A DNA stretch of 64,000 nucleotides from Raphanus sativus (taxonomy: Eukaryota; Streptophyta; Magnoliopsida; Brassicales; Brassicaceae), in assembly GCF_000801105.2 (NCBI RefSeq), contig NC_079516.1, positions 44,186,908-44,250,907 on the forward strand, in the 5' to 3' direction. This document shows positions 54,596 through 64,000 of the stretch, in pieces. The position numbers were made by a program, and so were the translations under genes. The notes beneath the pieces are model-generated. The model had not been told where the DNA came from. It worked only from the letters and a program-made list of their open reading frames with translations, and did not search any database. Each line of letters starts with the position of its first letter. The stretch's first letter is position 1.

Positions 54596-55862
54596 ATGGA
54601 TCGGCAAAGTTCCGATGACATCATGAGATTTCTGGATGGAATGGCTAGCTCTGACGACGTTCTCTTCGGTTTCCTTGATGAAGGAAACCAGTCACCGGAA
54701 GACTTCAACCTCAACGGCGGCTTAGATATAGAAAACGTCGACGACAATAGCAATTGCAATTCTGAAGAAAACAAAGTTTTCTGGCAGGAACAAGAACAAC
54801 TTCTCCAGGTAACTTTATTTTTCCTTTTCAGAAACATAATTAATCGTCATTTTAATTAAACTCATAAAGTCATGGTCTAAATTTGGTTCGGAATAATTGT
54901 GTAGGGGACACTGTATAGAACAAGTTCGATTGAGACAAAGATTAGACAAGCGACAAAGGAGGCTTTGAAACAAGTTACATCAAAGGGTCTTCATTGTGTC
55001 TGCCAGCGACCTGTTGCTGGCGGTTGCCGGAGCTGCTTACGTGGAGAAATCTCTCGACATCTCCGAGATGTGGCCGGCTACGACTGCGTCATCTTCAAAT
55101 CCAAATGGAGAAGCTCTCAAGACATCCCTGCAGGTTAGGGCACATCTTTTACTCATCTATTATTATTAAAATACCTAGAAACGGTTCAGACAAAGATCAC
55201 GTCAATGCAAAATATCTAAAATTGTTAGAAAAAAAAGGACAAACACTATGTCCACAAGAACACGATAGATTTTTTCATACCCGTCTTCTAAAAAAAAATT
55301 GTTTCTTTTATATCAACCCAAATCGGATTTCGAATTATATTTTATCAATTATGAGTTTGGCTAAACGAGTATTTGGACTGACTCGTGTAATATATTTTAA
55401 TTTAAAAAATCAGGGGAACACGAATACATAGAGATCGTGGACCGATCTGATTCCAAGAAAGGCGAGATGCGAGTCGTGGTCGAATTATCATTCAGGGCAG
55501 AGTTCGAGATTGCAAAAGGCGGTGAAGAGTACAAAAGGCTTATCAGCCGATTGCCGGAGGTTTACGTCGGAAAAACCGATAGGCTCCGATCTTTGATCAA
55601 GATATTGTGCATCGCGGGAAAGAAATGCTTGGGAGACAATAAAATGCATATGGGACCATGGAGAAAACACAAGTACATGCAAGCCAAGTGGCTTGGCACG
55701 TGCGAGAGATCGAACTCCTTGGAAGCGGCGGTCTCGGAGACAACGGAGCCGGATAATTGGGTGCCGAGGGCGAAGCCTAGGGTTTCTATGTTGAACTACG
55801 ATGGTCTGGTTGGTAGTTTGTCCACTGGTATGGGCCGTCATGCAGCTGTAACAGTCGTGTGA
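54596..55862 (+). CDS. DUF506 (PDDEXK-like superfamily) protein
   Basis: Three exons (54596-54808, 54905-55133, 55414-55862) join in frame to 296 residues. The DUF506 core spans about 72-250: LYRTSSIETKIRQATKEALKQV, the cysteine-rich CVCQRPVAGGCRSCLRGEISRHL, then AGYDCVIFKSKW and EHEYIEIVDRS with RVVVELSFRAEFEIAKGG. The family is plant-wide, assigned to the PDDEXK nuclease-like fold, and of unclear biochemical activity. It matches At2g20670 (recalled), whose relatives are responsive to sugar or nutrient status. The N-terminal 70 residues are acidic and unconserved in type. The final intron contains a small frame of no significance. Confidence 0.9.
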
Positions 55863-56818
55863 TTGTGTGTGACGCAAGTAATAAATGACTTGTAATTATT
55901 AAATTAATTGATTAGGAGGGAAGTGAGTGTTAAACTAATGATGAGTTTCCGATTTGGAGCTAACCGGAATGTGTCTCAACGACGTAGTCTCTTGACCGAT
56001 TAGGTCATCGGTCCAGCATGAAGAAATGATAAATTTGTGACTATTTTGCGATTGAATTCAGATTGTATACTATAGATTTTTGAATCTCCACTTTTGTATG
56101 AAAATTTCATTCATTCATTGCTAAAGTTATATAATTAAATTTCGCATTATATGCAACTAGGGAATATTAGTGAGTCCCATCTCGTTTGACCCTGCCACGA
56201 GCAAATACTGGTCGACTGATTTAAGAAATTTGATTTTGCGGATGTGGATCAAACTTATATTTTACAAGGTGGATACAGATCGGTCTAGTTTATTGGGCAT
56301 TTTAATCTGGACCCGAAAATCCAAAGTGGAACCGACCCGGAAATTTATAAATACTTATTATATATCTGTAAGATTGACTGCATCACCTCCAAATTGCTTC
56401 TTAAATAAAATTTGAAGCAAACAATTTTATATATCTCTAAGTTTTTAAATTTTTAATAAGTAAAGCCATATTAACGAATGGAAGTATTAGTTTTCTTAAT
56501 ATGTTGCAAACATTGTTCGTTATTCAAGAAAGCCTGTAATGAAAATAGTATGGATGCCTTTCTATCCTCAGACGTTAAAATGATGCTGCTGGCTGAGTAC
56601 TTGACTTCTTAACTAAATTAACCAATGCATTACAGCAATACATGTGACGCGAAATACAAAATAGGACCAGTGGAAATGTGTTAGATACATCAATTAGTCA
56701 AACTAACATATTGCGCATCACTTGAGAGGCAAGCAGAGTGTCTATGAATGTTTCCTTCTTTCTTTCTTTTTTTTCACACACAAACAGACTTTACAGAGAC
56801 TCTTTTATGTGGAAATAA
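55863..56818. other. Convergent intergenic region
   Basis: 3' flanks of the DUF506 and BUB1-like genes; no gene recognised. GACCCG/CGGGTC-type words near 56310-56340 suggest a scrap of the dispersed 'cggttcgg' repeat. Confidence 0.35.
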
Positions 56819-59556
56819 TTACGAAGAGCATAAAGAGACACGCTGTTTGGCGAGTAACTCGTTAAGCTTGTCCATGAGCTTAGGATCAGAGCATATATAC
56901 GCTTCCATCGCCTTTCTCAGATTCCTCAGTGTCTCTGTGTCATCTTCACACATCTTACTGTTGAGCAGCTTCGTGAACAGTTCCTTCCACAGATCCACGT
57001 TCCAGTATCTGCAAACAGCTTAGAGAATCAAACATTCTGTCTCTATATTGCTTTTCATTTGGGAGACAAAAAAAAACAAGAAGAAACCATGTCAGGTTTA
57101 GCGCACCTTTTGAAGGAACTTCTTGGCAAATTTACGTGGCCACCGTCCAGAGATTGTTTCTTATCGATCTCCATGTATGTGTTGTGCAGCATCATATGTA
57201 CGATTACACAGAGTCCATAAGTGTCCACCTATATAACACACGCTCCATTAATCTAAAGAGTTCAATCACAAATTCTTCAATGGGAGTAAAAAAAATGGCT
57301 TTGCCTGAAACTTCCAAGGTTTGTTCTCCTTCATCTCTGTGCAACGGAATCCTGACGTACGACAATCTCCTGTAAACTGGGTGGTGCTAGAAAACTGGCT
57401 CAAGTCTATTCCTCTACCCCAGTCCACAAGACAGAGACCCTGTGTTTCAACTTTCATTAGATTGTTAGACATATAAGAATCAGAACTAGTAGCTAGTTAG
57501 TTACTTGTATAACCTGATTGCTCCAAGAGCCTGTTTTCTCATGAAAGCCTGTCTCGGTTAGATTTTTCCTGCAAGTTATTAGTTGAGGCATCACAGTCTC
57601 TGCTACGGTTGTTAATGCAGAAATACATGGCCCAATCAGCAACTTACTGAGGGTATTGGATCAGCAGATTGTCTGGCTTAAAATCACCATGAATGATTCC
57701 AACACTGTGCAGAGTTTCCAGCATGTACAGCATCTCTATTGTGTAATACATACACAAAACTTCTTCCATGGACTTCCCAACAACGACATACGAGTTTATG
57801 ACGTCCTATAATAATATAAGGAAAACATAAGGGCAGGTAAGCATGGTTGCATATCGGTTATTAAAGAGCCCACAGAAACCTACCTGGAGTGTCCCATGTG
57901 ATAGATAATCGCACACAAGTACACTGCAGTCTGAATACACGTGCACTCTCTGAGCCAATCCAAAACTTGATCTCTAGCATAGTAGTGGGAGAGTAATAAG
58001 AAAAGGCCTGTGATCAGGTAAAAATTAATTGGAAAAAGTTGCGTGCATACTTGGTTCTCGGGGATCCTGCAATCAAGCTGGCGATACATGTGAAATTCCC
58101 AAGGGAAAGGTGGCTTTTGTACCTGTGACGAGAGCATATATATGTGATGATGTGAGGGTACATGACAAATTGTGCCGTAATGTATTTGAAAAGGGTCTAC
58201 CTTACCTTGAGAGCAACAATTTCATCAGGATTGTTGTCAATGCATGCTTTGAACACTTGAGCAAAACCACCTTGACCAGCACAACCCTTGATCTGGTACT
58301 TCCTTCCACCTTGCAAATATACAGAAACCATACTTGATCATCACTAACACACCATAAGACTGATATGCCACATTTTAATTTCAACAATGCAACTTTTAAC
58401 ATATGGATATGGTTATCCATAATCTTATTTCTGGTATGTAAAAAAAGAGAGTGTATGGTACCTATGTCAATGATCTTATTTCTTGCAAAATTCTGGAAAG
58501 AAGACAAGTTGGGTTTGGCGGGGAAAGCTTTGTTGCTTGCATAGTAACCCTGATTGCAAGAAAGTAAACTCAAGAGGAGTTTGGTTGAAATCATGCATGG
58601 AAAAATATATGAAAGAAGATCTAGGCTTACATCATATTTGACAAGCTGGGGTTTTATCTTGAGCATTAAATCGTTCACAGTGGAGGTTTCCCAGGGGTTA
58701 ACAAAAAGCGTCTCAACACCAACCTGAAAAGAAGGAGAAAGTTGCATTCATTCAATCCTCAAAATTAAAAATCCATCAAAAGTGCACAAGTAAGTAAAGG
58801 TAAAAAAAAAGAGAAAAACCTTAGGAAGGGGAGATGGTTTGGTGCGCTTAGAGATACGTTGTAAGAAGAAGGAGTGAGCCTCTTTTAACCTGTCAAATGG
58901 TTGGGCTTTCCTGTCAAACAAACGTCCAAGAATGAGCAATCAAATTTTCAATCAAAAAAATAATAAGAGAAGAGAAAATGAGAGATGATACCTTGAAAGG
59001 CCAGTCTGATAGACCAAATGTGCTCTTATCCATAAGCCTTTGAGCTCGAGAAAAGTGGCGTACCATTCGTAGAGCAACGAGTGACCTTTGCATATCTCAT
59101 TCTCCTCAACTTCTTTATAAACCCTCTCGAAATCTTCACTGCCTTCAAGCTAAGTCAAGGAAATTAAAAAAAAAAACAATTCGATGTGCATCAATTCAAT
59201 TGATTAGGGATGATATCACAAACTCGAAAACCTAATCAACAAAAGGATTTGATTACGTAGAGAAAGCAGATCTTGAGGAATCTGATGTCATTTCGGTAGC
59301 GAGGATCTTCCTTGTAAGTTGAGATACACTCGTAGAGAAGCTTGTCGAGATCTTCCCCGGAACTTCTACCACTGCATACATCTTCCGTCGATTTTCTAAT
59401 CTTCCTGAAAATCAGAATATCGAATCGAGGTTATCAGAAATACACGCTTGGCCATTATTAATTTATAACAATAAGCAAAAAGAGAGAGAGATGAAGGAGT
59501 TACAGAAGCCAGGGGAAGAGCGGATCTTCGTCGAAAGAGGTGGTTGATAAGCTCAT
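56819..59556 (-). CDS. BUB1: BUB1-like mitotic checkpoint protein kinase
   Basis: Fourteen exons join in frame to 518 residues: 59504-59556, 59257-59404, 58992-59149, 58820-58910, 58631-58723, 58462-58549, 58206-58309, 58051-58122, 57884-57973, 57648-57805, 57514-57568, 57305-57439, 57107-57228, 56819-57008. Residues about 10-145 form the Mad3/BUB1 homology region 1 (TPR-like, FLKICFLYLEGSEDFERVYKEVE, WYATFLELKGLWIRAHLVYQ). The kinase domain follows a linker: glycine loop GCAGQGGFAQVFKA (219-232), VALK with K245, catalytic HGDFKPDN with D340, and DWG (376-378) for DFG. BUB1 acts at kinetochores in the spindle checkpoint. It matches At2g20635 (recalled). The intron after 57305 appears to use a GC donor (CAG/GCAAAG). 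Confidence 0.9.
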
Positions 59557-60311
59557 GCTTGGACAGATTTACACTAGAAAAGCAAAGGCGACGAGAAGAA
59601 GAGATGAGAGAGAGAGAGAGAGAGAGAGGTATTCTCTTTTCGGCTTGAGAGTGAGAGAGGGAAGTGAAAACTTTTGAAAGTCAAAACTTGTAGCCCAACA
59701 ACACTACTGGGCCTGAAATTGTTTTTTTTTTAAAACAACACTAGTGGGCCTGGTTGTTGTTTTAATATTTTTTTCTTACGAAACCAATTTTACACAGCCC
59801 GCCCGGTTTTAAAGAGCCAGCAGCAAACCGGTCCGACCATTCAATAGAAATTAACCACAAAGACTTGCCGCTTACGTTATTAAGTTTTTTTTTTTTGAAC
59901 TGCTGCATTCATATTTCACGGCAGAGTTAAGTTATTAGTATTAAATGTTACGTTTACAATTACAACCAATGTTTTTGTGTCCTTTATATGTTTTTTCTAA
60001 TATGTGTCGGCAAATGTCAGAATCTAGCAATAATAGCATTACAAAGAGCATTTGTTTAATAGGATTATTTACTACTTTAGTTTTGCCTTAAAAAGTAAAC
60101 ATAAATAAAATTAAGAAAAAGAGAGTGGGGAGGGAACAAAGGAAGAAAAGTCGTCGGCGGAGAGCGCGTCAGCAAAGTGAGATGAAGAAGCCACAATAAT
60201 TGACACCGGCCTGTTCACGTCGCCTAAATAAACACATCTCTCTCTCTTTCTTCTGAATCATTTCACATTTCACATTTCATACACAAACACTCAACTCTCA
60301 TTCTCACAACA
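59557..60311. promoter_or_regulatory. Divergent region between BUB1-like and PP2C genes
   Basis: About 750 bp shared by two divergent genes. A GA microsatellite (about 59607-59627) sits in the BUB1 leader, with two TGGGCCTG site II-type words just upstream (59708-59715, 59745-59752) created by a duplication. A CT-rich run (about 60235-60250) precedes the PP2C start. Confidence 0.4.
59697..59752. repeat. Micro-insertion with 19-bp direct repeats
   Basis: aacaacactactgggcctg (59697-59715) recurs at 59734-59752 with one mismatch; between them is aaattg, ten or so T and aa. The duplication doubles a TGGGCC element in the BUB1 upstream region. Confidence 0.55.
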
Positions 60312-61732
60312 ATGACAGGCAGAGAAATTCTGCACAAGATGAAGGTATGCTCACCATTCACCTATCAGTTGATTTTCTAGTGTTTAAGGATCTTACATTA
60401 GTCTAGAGACCAATTCTTCTAGAGTTTGTCTTAATAACACCTCTTGAGTTTGTTTGAGTCATTTGTGCAGTTGTTGACTCCCCCTTACAGTGGATCTTTT
60501 GTCTCTTTAATCTCTTGTGTGCGTTCCGGACAAACTCTTTATGTTTTTGCTGTGAATATATATAGTTGAAGGCTGGATTCTGCGGATCTGAAACGGGCAG
60601 AGGTAAAAGCAGGACATGGAAAAACATCTCCCACGGTTTTCACTTTGTCAAGGGCAAAGCTAACCATCCCATGGAGGACTACGTTGTGTCTGAGTTCAAA
60701 AAAGTAGACAACCACGATTTGGGTTTGTTTGCCATTTTTGACGGTCACTTGGGACATGACGTGGCCAAGTACTTGCAGACCAACCTCTTTGACAACATAC
60801 TCAAAGAGGTACATATATCAAATGTTATTAAGCATAATAATAATAATAATAATAATGTTTTACAAGGATGAAAATGCCTTTTTGTGGAATTTCTAATCAA
60901 GTGTGTGTGTGTGTGTGTGTGTGTTTTGTTATTCTCAGAAGGATTTTTGGACTGATATGGAGAAGGCTATAAGGGATGCATACATATCAACAGATGCTTC
61001 CATATTAGAGCAGTCACTTAAACTTGGCAAAGGTGGATCAACTGCTGTAACTGGAATTCTGATAGATGGGCAAAAGCTAATAGTTGCTAACGTTGGAGAC
61101 TCACGGGCAGTCATGTCAAAGAATGGTGTTGCATCTCAGCTCTCTGTTGATCATGAACCAAGCAAGGAGCAGAAGGAAATAGAGAGCCGTGGCGGCTTTG
61201 TGTCCAATATTCCAGGTTAGCTCTCACACAGTTTTTTTAAGCTTTCTTTTTCTTAGATGGATAGTTGCTTAGCTTGTTGCCTCACATATAGAAGATGTGA
61301 AATGGAATGGGTTACAGGGGACGTTCCAAGAGTTGATGGACAACTAGCGGTTGCGAGGGCGTTTGGAGATAAGAGCTTAAAGATACATCTGAGCTCGGAA
61401 CCAGACATAACACACCAGACAATCCATGATGAAACCGAGTTCATTGTTTTTGCCAGTGATGGAATTTGGAAGGTATCATATCAGATCTCTATCTTTCTCT
61501 CTCTCAGTCTACTTGAGTCTTGAGTTAACACGGACCTTTAGTTGGAAAGTGTCTGAAATTTGATTTTGACGATGTATTGGATTAACAATAACAGGTGATG
61601 TCAAACCAAGAAGCTGTGGACGCGATCAGAAGCATAAAAGATCCCCATGAGGCAGCCAAGGAGTTGATAGAAGAAGCAATCTCTAGGAAAAGCAAAGATG
61701 ACATCTCCTGTATCGTTGTAAGATTCAAGTGA
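60312..61732 (+). CDS. PIA1: Protein phosphatase 2C, PIA1-like
   Basis: Five exons (60312-60344, 60566-60808, 60939-61215, 61318-61472, 61595-61732) join in frame to 281 residues, the size of the small PP2C clade. Metal-binding and catalytic motifs are intact: MEDYVVSEF, FAIFDGHLGHDVA, GGSTAVTGILI, VANVGDSRAVM, VARAFGDK, FASDGIW and KDDISCIVVRF. The enzyme is a Mg/Mn-dependent Ser/Thr phosphatase. Its position and sequence match At2g20630, PP2C induced by AvrRpm1 (recalled), a regulator of defence responses. The first exon encodes only 11 residues (MTGREILHKMK), as in the family. A GT microsatellite (60900-60924) lies in intron 2. Confidence 0.92.
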
Positions 61733-62326
61733 TAATGTTATGGCTATAAATTATTCATCAATCAAGTGTCTAAGAGAGAAACAAAGACATGTAAAAGCTC
61801 AAGCTATATGTGCTATATATGTGACCAATATAAAGTCTGGTCTCTTGTAAAACCATTGATGATAAAATCTCGCCAAAATGTAAAAGAATTTCGTGCAAAT
61901 GGTTGCTGGTGCATTAGTCTAAATGATTGAAGTTTCATTTCTGCGATTTTGGAATTAGACAATGTGTTAACAATAAAGGGTTGAAAAAGAAACAAATCAG
62001 TAAAGAAATGTTTAAGTGATGTCAAAATGTATCATTATTTTGCTGATCTCAAATTTTGCATCATTTAAAAGTGATATTAACTGTGTATCATTTATCTAAG
62101 TAATATTCAGAGAGATGTATGTTTTATAATTTTTACAGGAAATATATGAAATTTTAATTATCAATGTATTATTTTTCTAATTACCTATTTCACATTTAAC
62201 CAATAGAATTCCAATAACCACAATTATGTTTTAAAAATTCACAATTTACTATTAATTAGTATATTGAAAATGTAAAAAGTGTATATTGTGAAATATTTTT
62301 TTTTCTAAAACATGAATCTTTTAGGA

Positions 62327-62387
62327 ATGAAAGGAATATTGTTTTTTTTTTTTTTGGTAAAATGTTAAATATGAAAGGAATATTGTT
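62327..62387 (-). mobile_element. Ultra-truncated LINE tail with 17-bp target duplication
   Basis: atgaaaggaatattgtt occurs perfectly at 62327-62343 and 62371-62387. The 27 bases between are a T run and ggtaaaatgttaaat, which matches the 3' terminus (T run, ggtaaaatgt) of the 1.3-kb LINE-derived element at 45.7 kb. This is therefore a LINE copy reduced to its last fifteen bases plus tail. Confidence 0.75.
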
Positions 62388-63039
62388 GATAACATAAAGG
62401 GTTGAAAAGAAACAAATTAGTAAAGAAGAGAGATTATTACATACTCTCATTCTAGTTTTAGTTATTGATCAAGTCAAGGTAGTATGATGAAGCAGAATAT
62501 TGAGGTAGCATGATGAAGGATGCTGTAGTTTGAACGTTAATGTTATATATTCACATAGGATCGTCTAAAAAGCATTTTATTATATCACACACAGATAATT
62601 CAACAATTTTGCATGTGGTTTTAATGAAATAATAAAAAATAGTAAAAAAGTAAAAGTTTATGTTATTTTTAGTTATGAATAAATTAAACATTCAAAATAT
62701 ATTTATATTATTTTATTTATTTTTTATTCATCTTGCATTTTTGTGACTAATATAATAGATTATCAAACTTCAAAAAATGATGGCTAATATGAAAAAGATT
62801 ATATAGTGCACATTTAGAAAATGATGAACTAAATATTAATATGTTTTATTTTTTGGTTAATGATGTTAGTAGATTTGGGAATAAAATAGTAATTTTAGAA
62901 ACGATAAAACATATTTAGTTTTTATAATATAGAATATAATTAATTGTTATTAATGTTGTTAATAGATTGTTTTAAGATATTTTTTTTTGTCAAACATTCT
63001 GTCTTTTCATTCAAATAGTCTTGAACAATCTTTTGAGTG

Positions 63040-63092
63040 GATCATCTACATATATCTTTTTTTTTTTCTTACAACGATCATCTACATATATC
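63040..63092. repeat. Micro-retroposon with 17-bp target duplication
   Basis: gatcatctacatatatc occurs perfectly at 63040-63056 and 63076-63092. The 19 bases between are about 11 T followed by cttacaac. Confidence 0.65.
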
Positions 63093-63282
63093 ATGTGGAT
63101 AAATATTGAGGGTTGAATTAATTTAGAGAAGAACCATAGGTAGATGGCACGTTTTTGTCAATTACAACAAGTCGGGCCGGTATGTTGTTGGGAATTATAA
63201 AAGATATCTTTTGTGTGTGTTTAAAAGATAAAACCCCCTACGCCAATCACTCACTCAATAGCCCACTCCACTCAAAAACAAA

Positions 63283-64000
63283 ATGGGAGAAGCCGGAGGA
63301 GGCAAGAGATGGAACTTTGGGGCCAACGAGGTCGTTGAGCTCTCTTGTTCCCAGTACGTCCGCTATTATATGAACGTCCTCGCTGATAACCTCGACCCCA
63401 CTGACAACAGACCTGTCATCCCTCTTGCACACGGCGATCCCGCTCCCTTCCCCTCCTTCCGTACCGATCCAGCCGCAGTGGAAGCCATCTCCGATGCTCT
63501 TCATTCGGGGCAGTTTAACCATTATGCTAACACTTCTGGTCTTCCTATCGCTAGGAAGTACGATGATTCCCCTTCAAATTAACTTTCCTTCTTCCTGTTG
63601 TGATATCTTTTATTCAGAGCATTTTACTTTACTTGTCCTCAAAGGCAACAAACATTTAATTAGTCCCCTTGAATGAGGCCTTATCTAGGTTAGGGTTTTA
63701 CTGAGTGTATTTTGATAAAGACTTTTTTGTTTCTTTTCTTTAACAGGGCTGTTGCGGAGCACCTCTCCCTGGGTCTCTCTTACCAGATCAGTCCAGATGA
63801 TGTTCATCTGACAGCTGGTGGTCATAACGCCATCGATGTCTTGATCTCCACGCTGGCGGTTCCAGGCGCCAACATTCTGCTGCCTAGGCCAAGTTACCCC
63901 ATGTACAATGCCCGAGCAGGTTTCAGCAAGCTTGAGATCCGTAGCTATGACCTCCTTCCAGAGAAAGGTTGGGAGGTCGATCTTGATGTGGTCGAAGCTC
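63283..64000 (+). CDS. SUR1: C-S lyase SUPERROOT1-like (PLP aminotransferase fold), partial
   Basis: The window ends inside this gene. Exon 1 is 63283-63557 and exon 2 begins at 63747 and runs past 64000; together they give the first 176 residues. The product has the class I aminotransferase N terminus: [38 protein letters not shown], the PLP-phosphate loop region [20 protein letters not shown] and [15 protein letters not shown]. The catalytic lysine lies beyond the edge. SUR1 cleaves S-alkylthiohydroximate conjugates in glucosinolate biosynthesis; loss causes auxin excess in Arabidopsis. It matches At2g20610 (recalled). A tyrosine aminotransferase-like paralogue is possible, but synteny favours SUR1. 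Confidence 0.88.

Larger units (their letters stand above)
61733..63282. other. Intergenic region between PP2C and SUR1
   Basis: AT-rich, no gene recognised; it carries two micro-retroposon insertions (62.3 and 63.0 kb). A TATA-like tataaaaga (about 63195-63203) about 85 bp before the SUR1 start is a plausible core promoter. Confidence 0.4.

Noticed and set aside
1..64000. CRISPR arrays, bacterial operons, rRNA genes and tRNA genes
   Set aside because: None seen. The sequence is plant nuclear DNA; tRNA genes could only be excluded by eye, so a covariance-model scan would be decisive.

Overview
This window is nuclear DNA of a Brassicaceae plant, most likely a Brassica or close relative. Genes carry many short GT-AG introns, intergenic DNA is AT-rich and full of transposon debris, and the gene order follows, from memory, Arabidopsis thaliana chromosome 2 from about At2g20960 down to At2g20610 read backwards. 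The last gene is a SUPERROOT1-type C-S lyase, a glucosinolate-pathway enzyme, which fits the family. All locus names are recalled, not searched.

Layout. 1-7 kb: a Helitron-like tail, a repeat with short inverted ends, and inside it a young Ty1/copia element (4686 bp, two 277-bp LTRs that read identical, 5-bp target duplication) whose polyprotein is broken by one frameshift; a second Helitron end follows. 7.2-9.2 kb: pEARLI4-like gene (-). 9.2-13.8 kb: gene-poor, with a Helitron end, degenerate ACCCTAAA repeats, a 58-bp direct repeat and a DUF1985 relic. 13.8-24 kb: TRAPPC2L-like (+), diacylglycerol kinase 5-like (+), THF1 (-), ERF53-like (-). 24-33 kb: a Harbinger-type MITE, EPF1 (+), a secreted cell-wall protein (+), lipoyl synthase (-), a one-exon SCAMP relic, a small zinc-ribbon protein (+). 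33-38 kb: LTO1/Yae1-like and formiminotransferase-like genes in tandem (+), a small predicted mitochondrial protein (-) divergent from clathrin light chain (+). 38-43 kb: a 42-residue basic peptide ORF and a promoter-like block followed by three related C/D-box snoRNA candidates. 43-45 kb: endo-beta-mannanase 2-like (-). 45-49.5 kb: three LINE-derived pieces. 49.7-64 kb: plastid transketolase (-), DUF506 protein (+), BUB1-like kinase (-), PP2C (+) and the start of SUR1 (+).

Coding exons were joined by hand from splice signals and reading frame; every complete multi-exon model closes in frame. The genes are independent transcription units, not an operon. Themes present are plastid function (THF1, transketolase), mitochondrial lipoylation (LIP1), trafficking (TRAPPC2L, clathrin light chain), stomatal patterning (EPF1), stress and lipid signalling (DGK5, ERF53, PP2C), the spindle checkpoint (BUB1) and glucosinolate synthesis (SUR1).

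The least expected observations are the snoRNA cluster with a site II/telo-box promoter, a recurring class of tiny poly(A)/poly(T) insertions flanked by 11-19-bp direct repeats, a near-perfect 28-bp hairpin in a decayed LINE, a SCAMP exon relic at its expected syntenic position, and a transketolase gene sitting between the homologues of At2g20680 and At2g20670.
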